Of a stretch of 64,000 bases of DNA, positions 23,863 to 36,600 are shown piece by piece. A model generated the notes under the pieces. It saw only the letters and a program-made list of their open reading frames with translations. It did no database searches and was not told the DNA's origin. The DNA comes from Petrolisthes cinctipes. Lineage: Eukaryota; Arthropoda; Malacostraca; Decapoda; Porcellanidae. The stretch covers positions 4,787,501 through 4,851,500 of the forward strand of contig JAWQEG010000286.1 in NCBI GenBank assembly GCA_033782935.1. The letters are read 5' to 3'. Made by a program: the position numbers and the translations under genes. Position 1 is the stretch's first letter. Every line of letters starts with the position of its first letter.

Positions 23863-24449
23863 CATGTACAGATCGCTTCTGGAACCCCTAAATATCGAAT
23901 TTTCGGGTGTTTTGGGACTGAATTTGAGATATCGACTTTTTGGCACCTAAAAGATCGATTTTTAGCATATTTTTAGCCTATATTTTGAAAATATTCTAGC
24001 ACTGAGTAGGCATGTACAGATTGCTTCTGGGACCCCAAAATATTGAATTTTCGGGTGTTTTGAGCCTGAATTTGAGATATAAACGGGTACAGAAGATACA
24101 TGCACATATTGACTTTGGGCATCTAAAATATCGATTTTCAGCATGTTTTGGGCCTGTATTTTGAAAAAGCTCTAACACGGAGTAGGCATGTACAGATCGC
24201 TTCTGGGACCCCAAAATATCGAATTTTCGGGTGTTTAGGGCCAGAATTTGAGATATAAACGGGTACAGAAGATGCATGCACATATCGACTTTTGGGCACC
24301 TAAAAGATCGATTTTCAGTATGTTTTTGGCCTGTATTTTGAAAATACTCTAACACGGAGTAGGCATGTACAGATACCTTCTGGGACCTCTAAATATCGAA
24401 TTTTCGGGTGTTTTGGGACTGAATTTGAGATATCGATTTTTTGGCACCT

Positions 24450-27400
24450 AAAATGTCGATTTTTAGCATGTTTTTAGCCTATATTTTGAAAATATTCTAG
24501 CACTGTGTAGGCATGTACAGATTGCTTCTGGGACCCCAAAATATTGAATTTTCGGGTGTTTTGAGCCTGAATTTGAGATATAAACGGGTACAGAAGATAC
24601 ATGCACATATTGACTTTGTGCATCTAAAATATCGATTTTCAGCATGTTTTGGGCCTGTATTTTGAAAATACTCTAACACTGAGTAGGCATGTACAGATTG
24701 CTTCTGGGACCCCAAAATATTGAATTTTCGGGTGTTTTGAGCCTGAATTTGAGATATAAACGGGTACTGAAGATGCATGCACATATCGACTTTTGTGCAC
24801 CTAAAAGATCGATTTTCAGTATGTTTTGAGCATGTATTTTGAAAATACTCTAACACGGAGTAGGCATGTACAGATCGCTTCTGGAACCCCTAAATATCGA
24901 ATTTTCGGGTGTTTTGGGACTGAATTTGAGATATCGACTTTTTGGCACCTAAAAGACCGATTTTTAGCATATTTTTAGCCTATATTTTGAAAATATTCTA
25001 GCACTGAGTAGGCATGTACAGATTGCTTCTGGGACCCCAAAATATTGAATTTTCGGGTGTTTTGAGCCTGAATTTGAGATATAAACGGGTACTGAAGATG
25101 CATGCACATATCGACTTTTGTGCACCTAAAAGATCGATTTTCAGTATGTTTTGAGCATGTATTTTGAAAATACTCTAACACGGAGTAGGCATGTACACAT
25201 CGCTTCTGGGACCCCTAAATATCGAATTTTCGGGTGTTTTGGGACTGAATTTGAGATATCGACTTTTTGGCACTTAAAAGATCGATTTTTAGCATGTTTT
25301 TAGCCTATATTTTGAAAATATTCTAGCACTGAGTAGGCATGTACAGATTGCTTCTGGGACCCCAAAATATTGAATTTTCGGGTGTTTTGAGCCTGAATTT
25401 GAGATATAAACGAGTACAGAAGATACATGCACATATTGACTTTGGGCACCAAAAATATCGATTTTCAGCATGTTTTGGGCCTGAATTTTGAAAATACTCT
25501 AACACGGAGTAGGCATGTACAGATCGCTTCTGGGACCCCAAAATATCGAATTTTCGGGTGTTTAGGGCCAGAATTTTTAGATATAAACGGGTACAGAAGA
25601 TGCATGCACATATCGACTTTTGGGCACCTAAAAGATCGATTTTCAGTATGTTTTTGGCCTGTATTTTGAAAATACTCTAACACGGAGTAGCCATGTACAG
25701 ATACCTTCTAGGACCTCTAAATATCGAATTTTCGGGTGTTTTGGGACTGAATTTGAGATATCGATTTTTTGGCACCTAATATGTCGATTTTTAGCATGTT
25801 TTTAGCCTATATTTTGAAAATATTCTAGCACTGTGTAGGCATGTACAGATTGCTTCTGGGACCCCAAAATATTGAATTTTCGGGTGTTTTGAGCCTGAAT
25901 TTGAGATATAAACGGGTACAGAAGATACATTCACATATTGACTTTGGGCATCTAAAATATCGATTTTCAGCATGTTTTGGGTCTGTATTTTGAAAATACT
26001 CTAACACTGAGTAGGCATGTACAGATTGCTTCTGGGACCCCAAAATATTGAATTTTCGGGTGTTTTGAGCCTGAATTTGAGATATAAACGGGTACTGAAG
26101 ATGAATGCACATATCGACTTTTGTGCACCTAAAAGATCGATTTTCAGTATGTTTTGAGTATGTATTTTGAAAATACTCTAACACGGAGTAGGCATGTACA
26201 GATCGCTTCTGGGACCCCTAAATATCGAATTTTCGGGTGTTTTGGGACTGAATTTGAGATATCGACTTTTTGGCACCTAAAAGATCGATTTTTAGCATGT
26301 TTTTAGCCTATATTTTGAAAATATTCTAGCACTGAGTAGGCATGTACAGATTGCTTCTGGGACCCCAAAATATTGAATTTTCGGGTGTTTTGAGCCTGAA
26401 TTTGAGATATAAACGGGTACAGAAGATACATGCACATATTGACTTTGGGCACCAAAAATATCGATTTTCATCATGTTTTGGGCCTGAATTTTGAAAATGC
26501 TCTAACACGAAGTAGGCATGTACAGATCGCTTCTGGGACCCCAAAATATCGAATTTTCGGGTGTTTAGGGCCACAATTTGAGATATAAACGGGTACTGAA
26601 GATGCATGCACATATCGACTTTTGTGCACCTAAAAGATCGATTTTCAGTATGTTTTGAGCATGTATTTTGAAAATACTCTAACACGTAGTAGGCATGTAC
26701 AGATCGCTTCTGGGACCCCTAAATATCGAATTTTCGGGTGTTATGGGACTGAATTTGAGATATCGACTTTTTGGCACTTAAAAGATCGATTTTTAGCATG
26801 TTTTTAGCCTATATTTTGAAAATATTCTAGCACTGAGTAGGCATGTACAGATTGCTTCTGGGACCCCAAAATATTGAATTTTCGGGTGTTTTGAGCCTGA
26901 ATTTGAGATATAAACGAGTACAGAAGATACATGCACATATTGACTTTGGGCACCAAAAATATCGATTTTCAACATGTTTTGGGCCTGAATTTTGAAAATA
27001 CTCTAACACGGAGTAGGCATGTACAGATCGCTTCTGGGACCCCAAAATATCGAATTTTCGGGTGTTTAGGGCCAGAATTTGAGATATAAACGGGTACAGA
27101 AGATGCATGCACATATCGACTTTTGGGCACCTAAAAGATCGATTTTCAGTATGTTTTTGGCCTGTATTTTGAAAATACTCTAACACGGAGTAGCCATGTA
27201 CAGATACCTTCTAGGACCTCTAAATATCGAATTTTCGGGTGTTTTGGGACTGAATTTGAGATATCGATTTTTTGGCACCTAATATGTCGATTTTTAGCAT
27301 GTTTTTAGCCTATATATTGAAAATATTCTAGCACTGTGTAGGCATGTACAGATTGCTTCTGGGACCCCAAAATATTGAATTTTCGGGTGTTTTGAGCCTG

Positions 27401-29940
27401 AATTTGAGATATAAACGGGTACAGAAGATACATTCACATATTGACTTTGGGCATCTAAAATATCGATTTTCAGCATGTTTTGGGTCTGTATTTTGAAAAT
27501 ACTCTAACACTGAGTAGGCATGTACAGATTGCTTCTGGGACCCCAAAATATTGAATTTTCGGGTGTTTTGAGCCTGAATTTGAGATATAAACGGGTACTG
27601 AAGATGAATGCACATATCGACTTTTGTGCACCTAAAAGATCTATTTTCAGTATGTTTTGAGCATGTATTTTGAAAATACTCTAACACGGAGTAGGCATGT
27701 ACAGATCGCTTCTGGGACCCCTAAATATCGAATTTTCGGGTGTTTTGGGACTGAATTTGAGATATCGACTTTTTGGCACCTAAAAGATCGATTTTTAGCA
27801 TGTTTTTAGCCTATATTTTGAAAATATTCTAGCACTGAGTAGGCATGTACAGATTGCTTCTGGGACCCCAAAATATTGAATTTTCGGGTGTTTTGAGCCT
27901 GAATTTGAGATATAAACGGGTACAGAAGATACATGCAAATATTGACTTTGGGCATCTAAAATATCGATTTTCAGCATGTTTTGGGCCTGTATTTTGAAAA
28001 TACTCTAACACTGAGTAGGCATGTACAGATTGCTTCTGGGACCCCAAAATATTGAATTTTCGGGTGTTTTGAGCCTGAATTTGAGATATAAACGGGTACT
28101 GAAGATGCATGCACATATCTACTTTTGTGCACCTAAAAGATCGATTTTCAGTATGTTTTGAGCATGTATTTTGAAAATACTCTAACACGGAGTAGGCATG
28201 TACAGATCGCTTCTGGAACCCCTAAATATCGAATTTTCGGGTGTTTTGGGACTGAATTTGAGATATCGACTTTTTGGCACCTAAAAGATCGATTTTTAGC
28301 ATATTTTTAGCCTATGTTTTGAAAATATTCTAGCACTGAGTAGGCATGTACAGATTGCTTCTGGGACCCCAAAATATTGAATTTTCGGGTGTTTTGAGCC
28401 TGAATTTGAGATATAAACGGGTACTGAAGATGCATACACATATCGACTTTTGTGCACCTAAAAGATCGATTTTCAGTATGTTTTGAGCATGTATTTTGAA
28501 AATACTCTAACACGGAGTAGGCATGTACAGATCGCTTCTGGGACCCCTAAATATCGAATTTTCGGGTGTTTTGGGACTGAATTTGAGATATCGACTTTTT
28601 GGCACCTAAAAGATCGATTTTTAGCATGTTTTTAGCCTATATTTTGATAATATTCTAGCACTGAGTAGGCATGTACAGATTGCTTCTGGGACCCTAAAAT
28701 ATTGAATTTTCGGGTGTTTTGAGCCTGAATTTGAGATATAAACGGGTACAGAAGATACATGCACATATTGACTTTGGGCACCAAAAATATCGATTTTCAG
28801 CATGTTTTGGGCCTGAATTTTGAAAATACTCTAACACGGAGTAGGCATGTACAGATCGCTTCTGGGACCCCAAAATATCGAATTTTCGGGTGTTTAGGGC
28901 CAGAATTTGAGATATAAACGTGTACAGAAGATGCATGCACATATCGACTTTTGGGCACCTAAATGATCGATTTTCAGTATGTTTTTGGCCTGTATTATGA
29001 AAATACTCTAACACGGAGTAGGCATGTACAGATACCTTCTGGGACCTCTAAATATCGAATTTTCGGGTGTTTTGGGACTGAATTTGAGATATCGATTTTT
29101 TGGCACCTAAAATGTCGATTTTTAGCATGTTTTTAGCCTATATTTTGAAAATATTCTAGCACTGTGTAGGCATGTACAGATTGCTTCTGGGACCCCAAAA
29201 TATTGAATTTTCGGGTGTTTTGAGCCTGAATTTGAGATATAAACGGGTACAGAAAATACATGCAAATATTGACTTTGGGCATCTAAAATATCGATTTTCA
29301 GCATGTTTTGGGCCTGTATTTTGAAAATACTCTAACACTGAGTAGGCATGTACAGATTGCTTCTGGGACCCCAAAATATTGAATTTTCGGGTGTTTTGAG
29401 CCTGAATTTGAGATATAAACGGGTACTGAAGATGCATGCACATATCGACTTTTGTGCACCTAAAAGATCGATTTTCAGTATGTTTTGAGCATGTATTTTG
29501 AAAATACTCTAACACGGAGTAGGCATGTACAGATCGCTTCTGGGACCCCTAAATATCGAATTTTCGGGTGTTTTGGGACTGAATTTGAGATATCGACTTT
29601 TTGGCACCTAAAAGATCGATTTTTAGCATGTTTTTAGCCTATATTTTGAAAATATTCTAGCACTGAGTAGGCATGTACAGATTGCTTCTGGGACCCCAAA
29701 ATATTGAATTTTCGGATGTTTTGAGCCTGAATTTGAGATATAAACGGGTACAGAAGATACAGGCACATATTGACTTTGGGCATCTAAAATATTGATTTTC
29801 AGCATGTTTTGGGCCTGTATTTTGAAAATACTCTAACACTGAGTAGGCATGTACAGATTGCTTCTGGAACCCCAAAATATCGAATTTTCGGGTGTTTTGG
29901 GACTGAATTTGAGATATCGACTTTTTGGCACCTAAAAGAT
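24450..29940 (-). repeat. Large block duplicated at 32.1-36.6 kb, longer copy
   Basis: The 24.45-26.55 kb part matches 32.1-34.2 kb at offset 7,663, then 7,662 after an extra T near 25575. Markers are AAAAGACCGA (24951 and 32614), GTACACATCGC (25193 and 32856), GTAGCCATG (25687 and 33350) and ACACGAAGTAGG (26505 and 34167). The 27.7-29.9 kb part matches 34.4-36.6 kb at offset 6,660. Between them this copy carries about 1 kb extra, created by a local 1,503-bp duplication. Confidence 0.83.
25080..27700 (-). repeat. 1,503-bp tandem duplication inside the large block
   Basis: About 25.1-26.2 kb recurs at 26.6-27.7 kb (offset 1,504, then 1,503 after the extra T near 25575). Shared states are AAACGAGTAC (25409 and 26913), GTAGCCATG (25687 and 27190), CACCTAATATGTCG (25771 and 27274) and ACATTCACATATTG (25926 and 27429). 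A third related copy lies at 33.1-33.85 kb. Confidence 0.82.
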
Positions 29941-30119
29941 CGATTTTTAGCATGTTTTTAGCCTATATTTTGAAAATATTCTAGCACTGTGTAGGCATGT
30001 ACAGATTGCTTCTGGGACCCCAAAATATTGAATTTTCGGATGTTTTGAGCCTGAATTTGAGATATAAACGGGTACAGAAGATACATGCACATATTGACTT
30101 TGGACATCTAAAATATCGA

Positions 30120-30700
30120 TTTTCAGCATGTTTTGGGCCTGTATTTTGAAAATACTCTGACACTGAGTAGGCATGTACAGATTGCTTCTGGGACCCCAAA
30201 ATACTGAATTTTCGGGTGTTTTGAGCCTGAATTTGAGATATAAACGGGTACTGAAGATACATGCACATATTGACTTTGGGCATCTAAAATATTGATTTTC
30301 AGCATGTTTTGGGCCTGTATTTTGAAAATACTCTAACACTGAGTAGGCATGTACAGATTGCTTCTGGGACCCCAAAATATCGAATTTTCGGGTGTTTTGG
30401 GACTGAATTTGAGATATCGACTTTTTGGCACCTAAAAGATCGATTTTTAGCATGTTTTTAGCCTATATTTTGAAAATATTCTAGCACTGTGTAGGCATGT
30501 ACAGATTGCTTCTGGGACCCCAAAATATTGAATTTTCGGGTGTTTTGAGCCTGAATTTGAGATATAAACGGGTACAGAAGATACATGCACATATTGACTT
30601 TGGGCATCTAAAATATCGATTTTCAGCATGTTTTGGGCCTGTATTTTGAAAATACTCTGACACTGAGTAGGCATGTACAGATTGCTTCTGGGACCCCAAA
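30120..30700 (-). repeat. Trimer pair with shared CTCTGACAC variant
   Basis: CTCTGACACTGAG replaces CTCTAACACTGAG at 30154 and 30655, 501 bp apart. The region 29.95-30.45 kb holds the longest open frame of the window (168 codons on -). It arises only because several 177-bp monomers happen to stay in phase. Confidence 0.7.
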
Positions 30701-32109
30701 ATATTGAATTTTCGGGTGTTTTGAGCCTGAATTTGAGATATAAACGGGTACTGAAGATGCATGCACATATCGACTTTTGTGCACCTAAAAGATCGATTTT
30801 CAGTATGTTTTGAGCATGTATTTTGAAAATACTCTAACACGGAGTAGGCATGTACAGATCGCTTCTGGGACCCCTAAATATCGAATTTTCGGGTGTTTTG
30901 GGACTGAATTTGAGATATCGACTTTTTGGCACTTAAACGATCGATTTTTAGCATGTTTTTAGCCTATATTTTGAAAATATTCTAGCACTGAGTAGGCATG
31001 TACAGATTGCTTCTGGGACCCCAAAATATTGAATTTTTGGGTGTTTTGAGCCTGAATTTGAGATATAAACGGGTACAGAAGATACATGCACATATTGACT
31101 TTGGGCACCAAAAATATCGATTTTCAGCATGTTTTGGGCCTGAATTTTGAAAATACTCTAACACGGAGTAGGCATGTACAGATCGCTTCTGGGACCCCAA
31201 AATATCGAATTTTCGGTTGTTTAGGGCCAGAATTTGAGATATAAACGGGTACAGAAGATGCATGCACATATCGACTTTTGGGCACCTAAAAGATCGATTT
31301 TCAGTATGTTTTTGGCCTGTATTTTGAAAATACTCTAACACGGAGTAGGCATGTACAGATACCATCTGGGACCTCTAAATATCGAATTTTCGGGTGTTTT
31401 GGGACTGAATTTGAGATATCGACTTTTTGGCACCTAAAAGATCGATTTTTAGCATATTTTTAGCCTATATTTTGAAAATATTCTAGCACTGAGTAGGCAT
31501 GTACAGATTGCTTCTGGGACCCCAAAATATTGAATTTTCGGGTGTTTTGAGCCTGAATTTGAGATATAAACGGGTACAGAAGATACATGCACATATTGAC
31601 TTTGGGCATCTAAAATATCGATTTTCAGTATGTTTTGAGCATGTATTTTGAAAATACTCTAACACGGAGTAGGCATGTACAGATCGCTTCTGGGACCCCT
31701 AAATATCGAATTTTCGGGTGTTTTGGGACTGAATCTGAGATATAAACGGGTACTGAAGATACATGCACATATTGACTTTGGGCACCAAAAATATCGGTTT
31801 TCAGCATGTTTTGGGCCTGAATTTTGAAAATGCTCTAACACGGAGTAGGCATGTACAGATCGCTTCTGGGACCCCAAAATATCGAATTTTCGGGTGTTTA
31901 GGGCCAGAATTTGAGATATAAACGGGTACAGAAGATGCATGCACATATCGACTTTTGGGCACCTAAAAGATCGATTTTCAGTATGTTTTTGGCCTGTATT
32001 TTGAAAATACTCTAACACGGAGTAGGCATGTACAGATACCTTCTGGGACCTCTAAATATCGAATTTTCGGGTGTTTTGGGACTGAATTTGAGATATCGAT
32101 TTTTTGGCA

Positions 32110-35100
32110 CCTAAAATGTCGATTTTTAGCATGTTTTTAGCCTATATTTTGAAAATATTCTAGCACTGTGTAGGCATTTACAGATTGCTTCTGGGACCCC
32201 AAAATATTGAATTTTCGGGTGTTTTGAGCCTGAATTTGAGATATAAACGAGTACAGAAGATACATGCACATATTGACTTTGGGTATCTAAAATATCGATT
32301 TTCAGCATGTTTTGGGCCTGTATTTTGAAAATACTCTAACACTGAGTAGGCATGTACAGATTGCTTCTGGGACCCCAAAATATTGAATTTTCGGGTGTTT
32401 TGAGCCTGAATTTGAGATATAAACGGGTACTGAAGATGCATGCACATATCGACTTTTGTGCACCTAAAAGATCGATTTTCAGTATGTTTTGAGCATGTAT
32501 TTTGAAAATACTCTAACACGGAGTAGGCATGTACAGATCGCTTCTGGAACCCCTAAATATCGAATTTTCGGGTGTTTTGGGACTGAATTTGAGATATCGA
32601 CTTTTTGGCACCTAAAAGACCGATTTTTAGCATATTTTTAGCCTATATTTTGAAAATATTCTAGCACTGAGTAGGCATGTACAGATTGCTTCTGGGACCC
32701 CAAAATATTGAATTTTCGGGTGTTTTGAGCCTGAATTTGAGATATAAACGGGTACTGAAGATGCATGCACATATCGACTTTTGTGCACCTAAAAGATCGA
32801 TTTTCAGTATGTTTTGAGCATGTATTTTGAAAATACTCTAACACGGAGTAGGCATGTACACATCGCTTCTGGGACCCCTAAATATCGAATTTTCGGGTGT
32901 TTTGGGACTGAATTTGAGATATCGACTTTTTGGCACTTAAAAGATCGATTTTTAGCATGTTTTTAGCCTATATTTTGAAAATATTCTAGCACTGAGTAGG
33001 CATGTACAGGTTGCTTCTGGGACCCCAAAATATTGAATTTTCGGGTGTTTTGAGCCTGAATTTGAGATATAAACGAGTACAGAAGATACATGCACATATT
33101 GACTTTGGGCACCAAAAATATCGATTTTCAGCATGTTTTGGGCCTGAATTTTGAAAATACTCTAACACGGAGTAGGCATGTACAGATCGCTTCTGGGACC
33201 CCAAAATATCGAATTTTCGGGTGTTTAGGGCCAGAATTTGAGATATAAACGGGTACAGAAGATGCATGCACATATCGACTTTTGGGCACCTAAAAGATCG
33301 ATTTTCAGTATGTTTTTGGCCTGTATTTTGAAAATACTCTAACACGGAGTAGCCATGTACAGATACCTTCTAGGACCTCTAAATATCGAATTTTCGGGTG
33401 TTTTGGGACTGAATTTGAGATATCGATTTTTTGGCACCTAATATGTCGATTTTTAGCATGTTTTTAGCCTATATTTTGAAAATATTCTAGCACTGTGTAG
33501 GCATGTACAGATTGCTTCTGGGACCCCAAAATATTGAATTTTCGGGTGTTTTGAGCCTGAATTTGAGATATAAACGGGTACAGAAGATACATTCACATAT
33601 TGACTTTGGGCATCTAAAATATCGATTTTCAGCATGTTTTGGGTCTGTATTTTGAAAATACTCTAACACTGAGTAGGCATGTACAGATTGCTTCTGGGAC
33701 CCCAAAATATTGAATTTTCGGGTGTTTTGAGCCTGAATTTGAGATATAAACGGGTACTGAAGATGAATGCACATATCGACTTTTGTGCACCTAAAAGATC
33801 GATTTTCAGTATGTTTTGAGCATGTATTTTGAAAATACTCTAACACGGAGTAGGCATGTACAGATCGCTTATGGGACCCCTAAATATCGAATTTTCGTGT
33901 GTTTTGGGACTGAATTTGAGATATCGACTTTTTGGCACCTAAAAGATCGATTTTTAGCATGTTTTTAGCCTATATTTTGAAAATATTCTAGCACTGAGTA
34001 GGCATGTACAGATTGCTTCTGGGACCCCAAAATACTGAATTTTCGGGTGTTTTGAGCCTGAATTTGAGATATAAACGGGTACAGAAGATACATGCACATA
34101 TTGACTTTGGGCACCAAAAATATCGATTTTCAGCATGTTTTGGGCCTGAATTTTGAAAATGCTCTAACACGAAGTAGGCATGTACAGATCGCTTCTGGGA
34201 CCCCAAAATATCGAATTTTCGGGTGTTTAGGGCCAGAATTTGAGATATAAACGGGTACAGAAGATGCATGCACATATCGACTTTTGGGCACTTAAAAGAT
34301 CGATTTTCAGTATGTTTTTGGCCTGTATTTTGAAAATACTCTAACACGGAGTAGGCATGTACAGATACCATCTGGGACCTCTAAATATCGAATTTTCGGG
34401 TGTTTTGGGACTGAATTTGAGATATCGATTTTTTGGCACCTAAAATGTCGATTTTTAGCATGTTTTTAGCCTATATTTTGAAAATATTCTAGCACTGTGT
34501 AGGCATGTACAGATTGCTTCTGGGACCCCAAAATATTGAATTTTCGGGTGTTTTGAGCCTGAATTTGAGATATAAACGGGTACAGAAGATACATGCAAAT
34601 ATTGACTCTGGGCATCTAAAATATCGATTTTCAGCATGTTTTGGGCCTGTATTTTGAAAATACTCTAACACTGAGTAGGCATGTACAGATTGCTTCTGGG
34701 ACCCCCAAATATTGAATTTTCGGGTGTTTTGAGCCTGAATTTGAGATATAAACGTGTACTGAAGATGCATGCACATATCTACTTTTGTGCACCTAAAAGA
34801 TCGATTTTCAGTATGTTTTGAGCATGTATTTTGAAAATACTCTAACACGGAGTAGGCATGTACAGATCGCTTCTGGAACCCCTAAATATCGAATTTTCGG
34901 GTGTTTTGGGACTGAATTTGAGATATCGACTTTTTGGCACCTAAAAGATCGATTTTTAGCATATTTTTAGCCTATATTTTGAAAATATTCTAGCACTGAG
35001 TAGGCATGTACAGATTGCTTCTGGGACCCTAAAATATTGAATTTTCGGGTGTTTTGAGCCTGAATTTGAGATATAAACGGGTACTGAAGATGCATACACA

Positions 35101-36600
35101 TATCGACTTTTGTGCACCTAAAAGATCGATTTTCAGTATGTTTTGAACATGTATTTTGAAAATACTCTAACACGGAGTAGGCATGTACAGATCGCTTCTG
35201 GGACCCCTAAATATCGAATTTTTGGGTGTTTTGGGACTGAATTTGAGATATCGACTTTTTGGCACCTAAAAGATCGATTTTTAGCATGTTTTTAGCCTAT
35301 ATTTTGATAATATTCTAGCACTGAGTAGGCATGTACAGATTGCTTCTGGGACCCCAAAATATTGAATTTTCGGGTGTTTTGAGCCTGAATTTGAGATATA
35401 AACGGGTACAGAAGATACATGCACATATTGACTTTGGGCACCAAAAATATCGATTTTCAGCATGTTTTGGGCCTGAATTTTGAAAATACTCTAACACGGA
35501 GTAGGCATGTACAGATCGCTTCTGGGACCCCAAAATATCGAATTTTCGGGTGTTTAGCGCCAGAATTTGAGATATAAACGGGTACAGAAGATGCATGCAC
35601 ATATCGACTTTTGGGCACCTAAATGATCGATTTTCAGTATGTTTTTGGCCTGTATTTTGAAAATACTCTAACACGGAGTAGGCATGTACAGATACCTTCT
35701 GGGACCTCTAAATATCGAATTTTCGGGTGTTTTGGGACTGAATTTGAGATATCGATTTTTTTAAACCTAAAATGTCGATTTTTAGCATGTTTTTAGCCTA
35801 TATTTTGAAAATATTCTAGCACTGTGTAGGCATGTACAGATTGCTTCTGGGACCCCAAAATATTGAATTTTCGGGTGTTTTGAGCCTGAATTTGAGATAT
35901 AAACGTGTACAGAAAATACATGCAAATATTGACTTTGGGCATCTAAAATATCGATTTTCAGCATGTTTTGGGCCTGTATTTTGAAAATACTCTAACACTG
36001 AGTAGGCATGTACAGATTGCTTCTGGGACCCCAAAATATTGAATTTTCGGGTGTTTTGAGCCTGAATTTGAGATATAAACGGGTACTGAAGATGCATGCA
36101 CATATCGACTTTTGTGCACCTAAAAGATCGATTTTCAGTATGTTTTGAGCATGTATTTTGAAAATACTCTAACACGGAGTAGGCATGTACAGATCGCTTC
36201 TGGGACCCCTAAATATCGAATTTTCGGGTGTTTTGGGACTGAATTTGAGATATCGACTTTTTGGCACCTAAAAGATCGATTTTTAACATGTTTTTAGCCT
36301 ATATTTTGAAAATATTCTAGCACTGAGTAGGCATGTACAGATTGCTTCTGGGACCCCAAAATATTGAATTTTCGGATATTTTGAGCCTGAATTTGAGATA
36401 TAAACGGGTATAGAAGATACATGCACATATTGACTTTGGGCATCTAAAATATTGATTTTCAGCATGTTTTGGGCCTGTATTTTGAAAATACTCTAACACT
36501 GAGTAGGCATGTACAGATTGCTTCTGGGACCCCAAAATATCGAATTTTCGGGTGTTTTGGGACTGAATTTGAGATATCGACTTTTTGGCACCTAAAAGAT
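32110..36600 (-). repeat. Second copy of the 24.5-29.9 kb block
   Basis: Partner of the previous entry. Shared markers in the 6,660-offset part include CATGCAAATATTG (27934 and 34594; 29260 and 35920), the missing-G form GGAACCCC (28214 and 34874) and TATTTTGATAATATTC (28640 and 35300). Private changes such as TTTTTTTAAACC near 35756 are few. Confidence 0.82.

Noticed and set aside
29947..30453. Longest open frame of the window, 168 codons on -
   Set aside because: Same reason; it spans C and A/B monomer joins, its neighbours carry the same sequence with stops, and nothing indicates coding constraint.
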